This document shows positions 35,568-46,500 of a DNA stretch of 64,000 nucleotides, piece after piece. A program made the translations under genes and the position numbers. Each line of letters opens with the position of its first letter. Position 1 is the stretch's first letter. The notes beneath the pieces were generated by a model. It was given only the letters and a program-made list of their open reading frames with translations, did not search any database and was not told the origin of the DNA. Source of the stretch: Candidatus Anammoxibacter sp. (lineage in GTDB: Bacteria > Planctomycetota > Brocadiia > Brocadiales > Anammoxibacteraceae); assembly GCA_021777105.1 (NCBI GenBank), contig JAIQZQ010000066.1, positions 112,228 to 176,227 on the forward strand. The letters are read 5' to 3'.

Positions 35568-35959
35568 TTTTTCTCCTTCACATAAATTTCTCTTAAAAAA
35601 CAATGAATATCAAACTTGAACTTCTCAATATATCACGGGTATTGTCAATAATCAAATTCATACTCAAAAAGAAAGAAAACAATCGGCAACCATTTCTTAT
35701 ATTTATAAAAGCTTCGCATAACATTTAAGCGGCCTATTACATTCCCTATATTACCCCTAAATTGATAGGATTTTTAACTAAGGGCCACTCAAAAATAATT
35801 CATTTAATCCAGCTAAACCTCTCCAAATTTCATTTGACGGTTATTAAATTAAAAGCAATAATAACCTAAAGTCTTGGAAATAAATAACTTGGGCTTTTTT
35901 ACTTGCAGATTTAGGAAGATCCCCGTCTACATGAGGACAAGTTTGTTCAACCTGATTAA

Positions 35960-36085
35960 GTAGAACCGAATTGAGCTGAATCGGGGCCGCAGCCATAGCT
36001 GCGTTGAGGATTTGGCGATTGAAGGTTGGGCAAAGTAGGCCTGAAAATGCTGGTAAAAAAGTCCAGGTTCTTTATTTCCGAGCCC
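35960..36085 (+). repeat. About 115-bp dispersed repeat, copy 2
   Basis: Reverse complement of 18490-18605. It contains AGCTGCGTTGAGGATTTGGC and AAAAAAGTCCAGGTT; a partial phrase at 35873-35905 (TTGGGCTTTTTTACTTGC) resembles its end. Nothing else is seen in 35604-36120 before the antitoxin ribosome site. Confidence 0.65.
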
Positions 36086-36120
36086 TAAGTGTATAAATTT
36101 AAATTAAAAGGAGTTTCAAT

Positions 36121-36339
36121 ATGAGTTTAGCTTACGAATTAACAGACGACAAAGAGAATCTTTTTATTCGACTACCAAAAGGTTCAATTGATCAAAAGGC
36201 TCTTGAAAAATTGCTTGATTACATTGAACTCGAAACCATTCGACGCCGTAGCCAATTAACAGAGCAAAATGCAACGAGTTTAGCTAAAGATATAACGAAT
36301 TCATCATGGCAAGAAGTAAAGGGGCTTTTTAAAAACTAA
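36121..36339 (+). CDS. Antitoxin-like protein paired with PIN toxin
   Basis: 72 residues, with AAAGGAG upstream of ATG. It starts MSLAYELTDDKENLFIRLPKGSIDQKALEKLLDYIELETIRRRSQ. It is a small, charged, helical protein with a likely C-terminal toxin-binding segment (SWQEVKGLFKN). It ends three bases before the PIN gene, in the usual antitoxin-first order. The family name is not certain. Confidence 0.65.
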   Translation: MSLAYELTDDKENLFIRLPKGSIDQKALEKLLDYIELETIRRRSQLTEQNATSLAKDITNSSWQEVKGLFKN

Positions 36340-36342
36340 ATT

Positions 36343-36762
36343 ATGACATTGCCAAAACCCGTTGTGATAGATACAAACATTTTCTTTTCATCAATGTTGC
36401 GTAACTCCTCGATATTTACGAAAACATTATTTGGATCTGAAAATTCATTCCATATTTGTGAGTCCGTCATTGTTGAACTATTTAAGCATAAGGAAAAAAT
36501 CATCCTATCCAGCAAGCTTTCCGAAAATGACGTTATTCGGCTGTTTTATACAACTCTAAAGCATGTAACAATATCAAGGGAAGAACTTATTGACCAGTCT
36601 ATACGGCGGAGGGCATTTGAATTATGCCGTGACATTGACGAATCGGATTCGCCGCATGTAGCGTTAACTTTGAAACTTGACGGCTTATTGTGGACTTGAG
36701 ACGCAAAACTAAAAAAAGGCTTGCAAAAGAAAGGATTTAATTCGTTTTTCAAACCATTTTAA
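36343..36762 (+). pseudogene. PIN-domain toxin interrupted by one nonsense codon
   Basis: The frame opens PKPVVIDTNIFFSSMLRNSS with catalytic D10 and keeps SPHVALTLKLDGLLWT near the end. It then hits TGA at 36697-36699. The same frame continues past the stop as DAKLKKGLQKKGFNSFFKPF to TAA at 36760. In intact relatives the sequence reads LWTGD-x-KL-x-x-GL. A single G-to-T change in a GGA glycine codon would give this TGA. The lost tail includes the last acidic metal ligand, so the toxin should be inactive. Confidence 0.75.
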
Positions 36763-36842
36763 CCCCATCTAACAAGATGGCTATCTGCGGAACGGACGGT
36801 GGATGTAAATCACTCGGTTATTTTTGCGCAGCCCCTTAGCGT

Positions 36843-39800
36843 TTACATGTTCAACAGATCGTCAATTTCATTTAACACCGTATTCGCGGAAGTTATCTCA
36901 TTCTCAACTGAATCCTTTTTCTTTTGATCTCTGTTTTCCGTAGGGGGAAACATCTCCTGAAGCATGAAATCGGATATCTTTTCAAGGGTGGGGTAATCAA
37001 ACAAAAGTGTTACCGGGAGTTTTACTCCGATGGCGTTGTCCAGCCTGTTTCTCATTTCAACCGCCATAAGGGAATCAAAGCCTTCATCCATTAATGGTTT
37101 GTCTACCGGTATCTCTAGAGATTGATCCAGCCCGATAACTCTTTTTGCCACATCCTGAACAATATCAAGCAATATCTCCAGCCGTTGTTCAGGCAAGGCG
37201 TTGTTAAGTTTTTTAGAGGCTTCATCATTTTCCATTTTAACGCGTTTTTGACTGTTGGTTTTGAGGTCATCAGTTAAGTTTTCAAACAGCTTAAACACCT
37301 TAACATGCGAGATGTAATCAACATATTCCACCCAATCAATATCAAGCGCGCATGTGCCGGCCCGGTCTTCATTAATAATAGTTTTAAGGATGCCAAGACC
37401 GTCTGCAGGTTTGATGCCGCGCACACCGTGAACAATCAGTTTCTCCCCTTTGCTTTCAGTAGCGGCGGCCATTCCAACATCGGCCCATGGGCCCCAATTG
37501 ATTGTGGATGCGGCAAGGCCGTTGGCTCGTCGGTATGAAGTTAATGCGTCAAGAAAGGCGTTTGCGGCAGCGTAACCGCTTTGACCCGGGTTGCCCATAA
37601 TAGACGCGGCGGATGAAAACATGACAAAAAAATCAAGGTCCGCGTCTTTGCTAAACCTATGCAGGTTCCAGGCTCCGTTTGCCTTTGGGGCCAGGGTTTT
37701 TGAAAACCGATCCATGCTCAGTTTAACAATCATCTCATCGTCCAATACGCCGGCTGCATGTATTATGCCTTTTAACGCGGGCATATCCTCCCCTATTTTA
37801 TCAAATAGAGCTTTAGTATCTTTCTCCTGTGAAATGTCGCATTTTAACTCTAAAATTTGCGCCCCTTTGTCTCTTAACCTTTCGATAACTTTCGCCTCGT
37901 CCGCCCCGGCGCCGTTTCTGCCGGCCAGGGCTATATAACGCGCGCCGTCATCGACTAAATGTTCAGCGGCCAGCATGCCAAGGGCGCCGAAACCGCCGGT
38001 TATAAGACATGTTCCGTGACCGGTCAAAACTCCTTTATGCGAATCAGATGGCGGCCAAAGAAGCATTTTTAGCTCCAGATTATTAACAACGATCTTGCCG
38101 ATATGTTTTGCCTTCGCCATATGCTTAAATGCGCCGGCAACTTCCTGAACTGAAAAACATGTTTGAGGCAGCGGTTTGAGAATTTTCTCTCCAAAATCAT
38201 ATATCAATTCAATGAACATGGTTGAAATCAAGTCGGGATTATCATTAGCAATCTCGCCCACATCAAATATATGATATGTAATATCCGGCCTTAAATCGTG
38301 AACCTGTTTTTCATCCCACACGCCCAGTTTGCCGATCTCAAGAAACTTGGCTCCTTTGGCGCAGACCTGCATGCTCCTGGATATAAACTCGCCGTTAAGG
38401 CTATTAAGGACAATGTCAACTCCTTGCCCATTGGTTTGGGCCATAACGTCGTCCGCAAAACCGAGTGATCGGGAATCAGCGACATGGTCAACTCCGATTG
38501 ATTTTAGCAAATCCCATTTGCCGCGGCTCGCAGTGGCATACACCACGGCTCCCGCGTTGCGCGCAAGCTGAATTGCCGCCATACCCACGCCTCCGGCCGC
38601 GGCGTGTATCAAAACCTTGTCCCCTTTTTTAATCTTGGCAAGATGATGCAAACCATAACATGCGGTTAAAAACGCCAGTGGCGCGGTAGCGGCTTCCTCG
38701 AATGTAATATTTTCAGGTTTAAACGTAACAAATTCATGCCGAACGTTTACATAACTTCCCAGGCTTCCAATGGCCAGGACTGCCACGACTTCGTCGCCCT
38801 CTTTAAAACCGCCCGAATCTTTGCCGACTCGCGAAACCCTGCCGGCGCACTCAATGCCAAATGGAATGTCATCCAGCGGAGAAACAGGGTTGTCATCGTC
38901 CGGCGAATTAAACATGCCCAAAGCGCGAAGGGCATCGCGAAAATTAAGGCCCGCCGCATGGGGTTGAATCTCTATCTCTCCGGGTTCAGGCTCGCGGCGC
39001 TTCATGGGTTTAAGCGTCAAATTATCAAGTATTCCGTATTCAGTTGTTCTCACCTGGACCGGTTCCGTTAACGGAATCTCTCTCTTTTCAGGATTTGACT
39101 CTACGCGCGCTAATCTGGCGGCGTAACGAACTCCGTCGCGCCAGGCAAGCTGAGCCTCGCCGTCTGGATTTCTAAACGTTTCATATAAAAGAGACACTTC
39201 ATTTTTGTAATCCGCCGTATCAAGATCAATTGAAACGCAAATCATATCAGGATGTTCGCGCTCAATCACACGGGCAGCCCCCCACAAATACGACTGCCCC
39301 AATCGCTCCGACGGAAATTCAAATTTTATCCGTTGCGCTCCACGGGTTGCAATCCACAAACGAGGCGCCATGGCGCGGCTGTTTTGCGCCAAAGCTTGAA
39401 CAAGATGCAGCAAGCCGCTAATTGAACGGTTGACCGACGGCAAAGGCTCGTCTTCATCAATACCCCACATATACAGGACGTTGGCAATAGGCCCGGCTTC
39501 ATCTAATAACCGATTAAAGTCCGCAGGATTCAGAGGATCAACATGATAACTATCATCGCCCTTTTCATACGACGAGCCCTGAAATACCTGTTTACAAATC
39601 TCGCCATTCGCCTTCATGTATTCTGATATTTTAGGAGTTAACTGCTCGCGACTATCAAATATAAGCCATGTACCGCCGATTGATTTATTTGTATTATTAT
39701 TGTTATTTTCAAGCGGTTTTGTATCCCATTTAACATCATACATATATTTGGACAAATCATTTTTAACATCTTTAAACAACAATGCGGGATCGGTCTTAAT

Positions 39801-42800
39801 CCCAACTATGCCCTGAGCCGACGCGACAACAGAGCCCGATTCATTATACAACTCTAATGATGCATTGATGGAACGCCCCTTAACGCCCTCCCCGGGATTT
39901 ATACGTATTGCCGTCCACATATTAACGCCGGGGCGGCCGCGTAACTCTAACCTCTTAATGCTTACAGGCAAATATGTGCCGTGTTTATCATCTTCCGGCA
40001 AGACAGCCATCAATAACTGCAAACAGGCATCAAGCATTGCCGGATGCAATTTATACCTGTTGATATGATCAGGGCTCTCCTCAAGCGATTCCGGAAACTT
40101 AATCTTTGCCACAGCCTCATTATCCCCGCGCCAAACTTGTTCCAGGGCCTGAAAATCATTGCCGTAATCAATACCGCGCTCAGAAAACCGGTTGTAATAT
40201 TCATTAACCGTATCGCCGATATCATACCGATTTTTTAACTCACTAATATCAACATTTTGAAGCTGTTCATTTTTGCTATTTAGCGCGGATATCCTGCCTG
40301 AAGCGTAAAGCTCCCATTCAGCTTCGCCGGCTTCATGATGAGAAGCTTGACAAAAAACCTGAAACGAATATCCATTATCGCCTTCAGGAGATAAAATAGT
40401 CTGCGTTGTTTTAGTCTCATCATCATTCAAAACAAGGCCCTTATGAATAATCGCGTCCTCCAATACCAGAGACTCAGTCTTTAACGCATCAACGCCGGCC
40501 GCAAGCGCCATTTCAACAAAAGCGGCTGCCGGCAACACGGCTTTCCCATAGACGCGATGGTGGTTAAGGAATGCCGGCAAGTCTGCGCTAATCCGGTTTT
40601 CGTACTGAATCTGCCGCAATGCAGATGATAAACGTCTGCCTATTAAAGGGTTAATAACCGGCAGTTCCGGCGCCGCTGTTTTAAATGCAGAAGGCTTTGA
40701 CATTATCTCCGATTCCTTAAACCAGTAACGTTGACGCTGGAACGGGTAGGTCGGCAACGTCGCATGGCCCGGCTTGCCGGTTTTGCCAAACTCCATCCAA
40801 TTGATACGGCCTCCCCTCGCATAAATTTGCCCTAAATTTAGCAGAGTTTGCCTCCATTCCATGCCGGAATTAATTGCCGGAAGCCAAACGTCCGGGCTAT
40901 CATCCGTTTCGTTGCCATCGTTTTCCTTAATCCCTAAATCCGGCCCAAGCGCCAAGAAAAGATCGTGGCCGTTTTTGCGCAAAGCGTCAATGCCGGACTC
41001 GAATTTAGCGGCTCCGCATACATGAAGCGTCCAGTATTCAGTCGTTGCCATACGGGACGGCGCGATGTCGCCCTCAACCCCGGATATCAAACGTATTCGC
41101 GGCTCGGCATATTTAACTGTTTCAGCAATATTGCGAAACTCATCAATTATGGGTTCAACACGCGTACTGCTCATATCCGCTTCAATAATTTTTCCATCCG
41201 CGGGCAAAGCCTTAATTAATCGGGCAAGATTATAAACAAGCTTAAGGCCGTCTTCTAGACTAAACACGCCTGATACACAAGCCGCCGCATATTCCCCTAT
41301 CCCATGTCCCATAACCGCGGAAGGTTTAACGCCCCATGATTTCCATAATTCCGCCAACGCATATTCAACCGCAAACAGAGCCGGCCAGGCGTAAACAATA
41401 TCATCGTCATTGCCGTTTGAATACAAAATATCGCGGCCCGGTTCTTCAATCAATCCATTTAAAATGTCTTGGCAATTATCTATGGTTTTGCGAAAAACAA
41501 TATTGCTATCATAAAGTTCGCGCCCCATGCCTGCGTATTGAGAGCTGTGACCGGCAAATATAAACGCTGGTTTAACTTGCCCTTGCCTTGAGCCTGTTAA
41601 TATGCCGTCGCCATTTTCATTTGCTGTAAAATTTGCAAGTTTAGAACGGAGTTGATCGGTTGAATCTCCCACAACAGCAAGCCTGTGAATAAAATGGGAA
41701 CGGCCGGCATTGGCTGAACGGCAAATATCTTCAGGGAAAAGTTCAGGATTTGCTTTAAAATGCTTTTCATACCTTATTGCGATCTCTTTCAATGCCTTAT
41801 CCGTCTTTGCAGACAACGCAAGCAAATGGGATGTTTGTTTTTTTAGAGGCGGTTCAATCTGTTTATCATCATCCACCGGCGCCTGCTCAAGCACGACATG
41901 CACATTTGTCCCGCTAAATCCAAAAGAGCTTACACCGGCAATGCGCGGTTTTCCGTTTGTCGCCCATGGAGTTAATTCTGTTGGTATCTTCACTGGAAGT
42001 GTATCCCATGGAATACGCGGATTTGGATTGTTAAAATGCAGGTTCGGAGGTATCTCGCCATGTTGAATGGAAAGCGCAACCTTCATTAAACCAGATACTC
42101 CGGCGGCCGGCTCAAGATGACCGATATTCGTCTTTACCGAGCCGACTATTAAAGGTTCGTTGCGATTGGCGAACACCTTGCCGATAGACCCAATCTCAAT
42201 TGGATCGCCTAATGAAGTGCCCGTGCCGTGGGCCTCTACATAACTAACCTGTTCAGGTTTCACATTGCCGGCGGCCAGCGCCTGCCTTATCACCTGTTCC
42301 TGCGACGGCCCGCTGGGCACGGTCAAACCTCCGCTGGCGCCGTCCTGATTTGCCGATGAACCGCGAATAATAGCGACAATATTATTGTTGTCCGCTTTTG
42401 CGTCTGACAAACGTTTAAGCGCAACCATTCCGCATCCCTCGCCGCGCACATATCCGTCGCCCGAAGCGTCAAAGGCCTTGCATTTACCGTCGGCGGACAG
42501 CATGCGGTTGCGGCAAAAATTTACTGAAATCTCCGGTGAAAGAAGCATGTTTACACCGCCCGCAATGGCAAGATTCGATTCACCGGCGCGCAGACTCTGG
42601 CAAGCCAGATGTATGGCCAGCGATGAAGATGAACATGCGGTGTCCACAACAAAACTCGGCCCGTTTAATCCTAAAATATATGATATGCGGCCGGCGGCCA
42701 CGCAAAGCGAGCTGCCGGTTGTAAAATAGTTGTCAAGCTCAGTCAGGTCAAGGGAAGTAAGCTGCAAACTCATATAGTCAAAATTGCCTATGCCTACAAA

Positions 42801-43256
42801 CACCCCTGTTGACGAGCCAAACAGGCTTTCTGCCGGAATGTTTGCGTTTTCCAGACTCTCCCAGGCCACTTCAAGAAGAATGCGCTGTTTGGGATCAAGG
42901 CACGCTGCCTCGCGGGGAGTAATACCGAAAAAACCGGCGTCAAATTGGTCCATATTATTAACAAATCCGCCGTAACGTGTATACATCTTGCCCGGCGCAT
43001 CCTGATCGGGATCATAGTACGCGTCAATGTCCCACCGGCTCAAGGGCACTTCAGTAACGGCGTTATTGCCTTCGCGAATTAATTTCCAAAACGATTCGGG
43101 AGTGTCAACATTCCCGGGAAACCGGCAACCCATTCCTACAATAGCGATAGGCTCATCCTTTTCCGTCTCCAGCGCATTGACCTTTGTCCTTAACTCTCTT
43201 AACTCAATCAAGGCCTTTTTCATTATAGCCTGATTGTCTGGTTTTTTATTTTCCAT
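36843..43256 (-). CDS. Type I PKS, module 5: KS-AT(inactive)-DH-ER-KR-ACP
   Basis: 2137 residues. An N-terminal coiled-coil docking region (1-33) precedes the KS (about 36-460; C208 in DTACSSSS, H343 and H380). The AT (about 563-800) is degenerate: GHGIGE has Gly652 in place of the nucleophilic Ser, FAGHSSQ replaces FTGQGSQ, and the small subdomain with HAFHS is missing. The DH (about 888-1110) has intact HxxxGxxxxP (H900, P909) and D1076 with Q1080. The ER (1400-1725) has AAAGGVGMAA. The KR (1748-1925) has LDD and SGYAAAN, so a B-type alcohol is expected. The ACP Ser is S2062. No thioesterase follows, so the chain must be released in trans. The extender unit must come from another AT. Confidence 0.93.
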   Translation of the reverse strand: MENKKPDNQAIMKKALIELRELRTKVNALETEKDEPIAIVGMGCRFPGNVDTPESFWKLIREGNNAVTEVPLSRWDIDAYYDPDQDAPGKMYTRYGGFVNNMDQFDAGFFGITPREAACLDPKQRILLEVAWESLENANIPAESLFGSSTGVFVGIGNFDYMSLQLTSLDLTELDNYFTTGSSLCVAAGRISYILGLNGPSFVVDTACSSSSLAIHLACQSLRAGESNLAIAGGVNMLLSPEISVNFCRNRMLSADGKCKAFDASGDGYVRGEGCGMVALKRLSDAKADNNNIVAIIRGSSANQDGASGGLTVPSGPSQEQVIRQALAAGNVKPEQVSYVEAHGTGTSLGDPIEIGSIGKVFANRNEPLIVGSVKTNIGHLEPAAGVSGLMKVALSIQHGEIPPNLHFNNPNPRIPWDTLPVKIPTELTPWATNGKPRIAGVSSFGFSGTNVHVVLEQAPVDDDKQIEPPLKKQTSHLLALSAKTDKALKEIAIRYEKHFKANPELFPEDICRSANAGRSHFIHRLAVVGDSTDQLRSKLANFTANENGDGILTGSRQGQVKPAFIFAGHSSQYAGMGRELYDSNIVFRKTIDNCQDILNGLIEEPGRDILYSNGNDDDIVYAWPALFAVEYALAELWKSWGVKPSAVMGHGIGEYAAACVSGVFSLEDGLKLVYNLARLIKALPADGKIIEADMSSTRVEPIIDEFRNIAETVKYAEPRIRLISGVEGDIAPSRMATTEYWTLHVCGAAKFESGIDALRKNGHDLFLALGPDLGIKENDGNETDDSPDVWLPAINSGMEWRQTLLNLGQIYARGGRINWMEFGKTGKPGHATLPTYPFQRQRYWFKESEIMSKPSAFKTAAPELPVINPLIGRRLSSALRQIQYENRISADLPAFLNHHRVYGKAVLPAAAFVEMALAAGVDALKTESLVLEDAIIHKGLVLNDDETKTTQTILSPEGDNGYSFQVFCQASHHEAGEAEWELYASGRISALNSKNEQLQNVDISELKNRYDIGDTVNEYYNRFSERGIDYGNDFQALEQVWRGDNEAVAKIKFPESLEESPDHINRYKLHPAMLDACLQLLMAVLPEDDKHGTYLPVSIKRLELRGRPGVNMWTAIRINPGEGVKGRSINASLELYNESGSVVASAQGIVGIKTDPALLFKDVKNDLSKYMYDVKWDTKPLENNNNNTNKSIGGTWLIFDSREQLTPKISEYMKANGEICKQVFQGSSYEKGDDSYHVDPLNPADFNRLLDEAGPIANVLYMWGIDEDEPLPSVNRSISGLLHLVQALAQNSRAMAPRLWIATRGAQRIKFEFPSERLGQSYLWGAARVIEREHPDMICVSIDLDTADYKNEVSLLYETFRNPDGEAQLAWRDGVRYAARLARVESNPEKREIPLTEPVQVRTTEYGILDNLTLKPMKRREPEPGEIEIQPHAAGLNFRDALRALGMFNSPDDDNPVSPLDDIPFGIECAGRVSRVGKDSGGFKEGDEVVAVLAIGSLGSYVNVRHEFVTFKPENITFEEAATAPLAFLTACYGLHHLAKIKKGDKVLIHAAAGGVGMAAIQLARNAGAVVYATASRGKWDLLKSIGVDHVADSRSLGFADDVMAQTNGQGVDIVLNSLNGEFISRSMQVCAKGAKFLEIGKLGVWDEKQVHDLRPDITYHIFDVGEIANDNPDLISTMFIELIYDFGEKILKPLPQTCFSVQEVAGAFKHMAKAKHIGKIVVNNLELKMLLWPPSDSHKGVLTGHGTCLITGGFGALGMLAAEHLVDDGARYIALAGRNGAGADEAKVIERLRDKGAQILELKCDISQEKDTKALFDKIGEDMPALKGIIHAAGVLDDEMIVKLSMDRFSKTLAPKANGAWNLHRFSKDADLDFFVMFSSAASIMGNPGQSGYAAANAFLDALTSYRRANGLAASTINWGPWADVGMAAATESKGEKLIVHGVRGIKPADGLGILKTIINEDRAGTCALDIDWVEYVDYISHVKVFKLFENLTDDLKTNSQKRVKMENDEASKKLNNALPEQRLEILLDIVQDVAKRVIGLDQSLEIPVDKPLMDEGFDSLMAVEMRNRLDNAIGVKLPVTLLFDYPTLEKISDFMLQEMFPPTENRDQKKKDSVENEITSANTVLNEIDDLLNM

Positions 43257-43332
43257 GTTTTTTATATTTATAAATTAAATTAATATAATTATTTATGTAA
43301 ATTGTGGGATTTTTATCACCATTATCTATTCC

Positions 43333-43499
43333 GGACAAGTGACTAAAGTGATCTAAAGTTAAAAATGAGCTAAAGTTCAGGTAAAATCTGAGATTTTAAT
43401 AATTATTTATAGCCAATGCCCACCGCAGGCGGTGGCTTTAAAATAAGACAAAATACCATAACTTTAGATCACTTTAAACTTTAGTCACTTTAGTCACTC
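43333..43499. promoter_or_regulatory. CTAAAGT iteron element, copy 3 (full)
   Basis: The left end (GGACAAGTGACTAAAGTGAT, CTAAAGTT units, TCTGAGATTTT) starts 77 bases upstream of the module 5 PKS ATG. The right end carries the inverted units (ACTTTAGATCACTTT, ACTTTAGTCAC). A CCACCGcaggCGGTGG hairpin lies in the middle. The right end stops 20 bases from the stop codon of the preceding PKS gene. It occupies most of the 262-bp gap between the two PKS genes. Confidence 0.7.
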
Positions 43500-43518
43500 A
43501 AAAAACACGCTATTCTCA

Positions 43519-46500
43519 TCACTCCCCCTTTTCCGTCTGTATATCCATTAGTTCCCTGGCAAGCATTTCCGCAATTTCGTCTTCGCTTGCATTGTCAAGT
43601 TTATCGTCTACCTTGCTCTCTTCCACATCTTTAGATGAAAAGGCCAGGTCTATCACTTCGTTCGCTAAATAACCGACAACCGCCTCGACAGTAGGATAGT
43701 CAAACAGCAATGTAGGCTGAAGCGCGCCGCCTAAATCATTCTCAATATTATCTTTAAATTCAGCGGCCATTAGCGAATCCATGCCGGCGTCAAAGAGCCT
43801 TTGACGCGGCTCAATCTGATCGGGCTTTAGCTTTTTAACAGCGCCTGCATTTAACACTAAAGCAACCTGGCCGGCGACATATTCTGAAAGAGCGTCAATG
43901 CGGTCGTCAACAGGCGTATCTTTCAGCCTGTCAATAAACGCTGATTTCCCTTTAGAAGTTGCGGCTTTATCTTCAGCTTTAACCTCAGACTCAAACTCTT
44001 CAAAAAACGGAGGATATACATTGCCGTAAATTCGTTTAAGGTATTTAGGCCAGTTTATAGGGATCACTCCTGCCCGCCCTACTCCTGAATTAATCAAATG
44101 TTCCAGGGCCATGAACCCGCGTTCAGGCACAAGAAACTCAATGCCGGCGGCGTCAATACCGGCTCGGTTACGATTGTCAAGATTCGCAGCCATGCCGCTT
44201 TCAGCCCATGGCCCCCAGTTAACGCTTAACCCAGGCAATCCTGAAGAGCGACGAACGCTCATCAATGCGTCCATAAATGCATTTGCAGCCGCATAATTAC
44301 CCTGGCCCGCGGAACCCAATAGCGCCGAAGCAGAGGAGTAACAAATAAAGAAATCAAGTTTCATGTCCGCCGTTAACAGATGCAGGTTCCATGCGCCGTC
44401 GGCTTTCGGAGCGACAACCTTTTCCAGTCTCGCCCTGTCCATACCGGACAAGGCAGTGTCGTCAAGCGCCCCTGCCGCATGAACAATCCCTTTAAGAGGC
44501 AACGCCGATGATTTAATATTATCAAAAAGGCTAACAGCGTCATTATAGTTTGACACATCTGATTTGATTACATTTATCCGCGCGCCTTTGCCCTCCAACT
44601 CTTTTATGATATCAGCCGCATTGTCCGACGGTTCATTGCGTCCCGCAAGGCTTAAACATTGCGCGCCTTTTTCAACCATCCATTGAGCGGTCTTAAGTCC
44701 AAGGGCGCCAAGCCCGCCGGTTATAAGATATGAGCCGTCAGGTTCGGCAAAATTAATTTGAGTTTCAACCTTTTGCGCTTCCAAACGCCCAAGTCTGGAA
44801 ACATAACGCTCGTTATTGCGCCACGCAATAGCGTCATCAGCGACAGGATTTAAGATTTCATTTAAAAGCGCGCTTGATTCGGCATTGCCGCCTGAAGCGT
44901 CAAGATCCATCCTAACGCATTTTAATTTTGGATGCTCAAGCGCAATTACAGACCCCAATCCCCAAAGCGGAGCCTGACCTGCGTTAATGCGGGTTTCGCC
45001 GCCGCCCGTATCCTGAGCCGCGCGAGTGGCTATGCATAGACGCGGATGTTGCAACCCGCCCGAACCGGCCATAGCTTTAACCAGATTAACAAGCGACTGC
45101 AAGTTTGTAATTAAAGAGCGTTGATCTCCATTTTTGCGCGCCTCATTAACCCCGTGGTTGCCGGAGCCCGGCAAATAGTCTTCAATATCCAACCCCCAAA
45201 GATATACAACGCCTCTGTATACGGTATCAACAGGATCATCATTAAACAACCGCATGTAATGCGCAGGATCAGCCGGATTAATCTCAACATTTCCATCATC
45301 AGTCACCTTAAACTCATGCCCGGCGGATATTAGTTTGCAACCCCCGCCACCGGCCTTTAACAGCGCAGACAATTCACGGCCAACATCGCGGCAGTCGGCA
45401 AATATCAACCACTCTCCCGAGTCTGAACCAACCTGCCCGGCAGGCGCGTTATCCGACCGGCGCCAATCAACACTATAAAACATATCCCTGTTTATGCCGG
45501 TTTCCTCTTTTTGCAATCCACGCAAAATAACATCGCGCGGAGCTTTTCTAACCGATAAGCCCTGAATCAGCGCGCCAACGTTGCTCTGTTTATCAAAAAC
45601 AGTCAAATCAGCCCTGAAGTTCTGTTGACCGTCTCCAGAAGGCTCTATATTGGTATGGCACCAGAAATGGAAATCTTCCTCCGCATCTACCCCCTCTTTC
45701 AATCGGCGGGTAGGCAATAGGGAATAGTTTATCGTCATGCTCTCAATACTGGTAGGCAGATATGATTCATCACCGCCCGGCAAAGCCGCGCCAAGGCTTT
45801 GGAAGCATCCGTCAAGAAGCGCCGGATGCAGATAATAGCCGTTTACTTTTCCCTTTAACGGTTCAGGCAAAATAATCCTGCTAAGTATTTCACTGGATTT
45901 AAGGTTCATAACCGGCGATTGTTCAACATTGCCGCGCCAAAGTTCGCCGATTGATCTAAAACAAGGGCCTAAATCAACACCGCGAGATTTATACATTTTA
46001 TAACAATCTTCAACATCCACCTCATTATGGCATGTTGCCTGTAATCCTGAAAGACCAACCCTGCCTATTTCGGTTTTTGCCTCGCCGGAGCTCACCCTGC
46101 CGGATATATGCAGAGTCCACGCGGCATCATCGCCCGCGGCCCGGCTGAAAAGTTTGAACGACTGCGCGCCGGAACTATCCGGCGCAAACACAAGCTGAGC
46201 CAACCTTAATTCGCCTTCCGGCACAATCAACGGCCGCCGAACCTCAACATTCTTTAAGACAATAGAGCTTGATTGCAGAATAATATCAGCAGCGGCTATC
46301 ACCATCTCCATACAATACGCCAGAGGAAAAACCACCCTTTCAAAAACAATATGATCCCCTAAAAATTCAGGCGTTTTTGAACTTATGCGCGATTCAAACC
46401 TTATCTCATCAGAGCCCGCAAGTTGCAGCCTGTTATCCAACAACGGATGTATCGCCACAGAGCCCGGCAACTGCACGAGACGATCTTTTGAAAGTCGCGT

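Noticed and set aside
36697..36699. TGA as a recoded glycine codon, as in SR1/Gracilibacteria
   Set aside because: The PKS frames of up to 2965 codons contain no in-frame TGA, and other genes use TGA as a normal stop (for example ATGA overlaps at 10022 and 22167). A single nonsense mutation is simpler.
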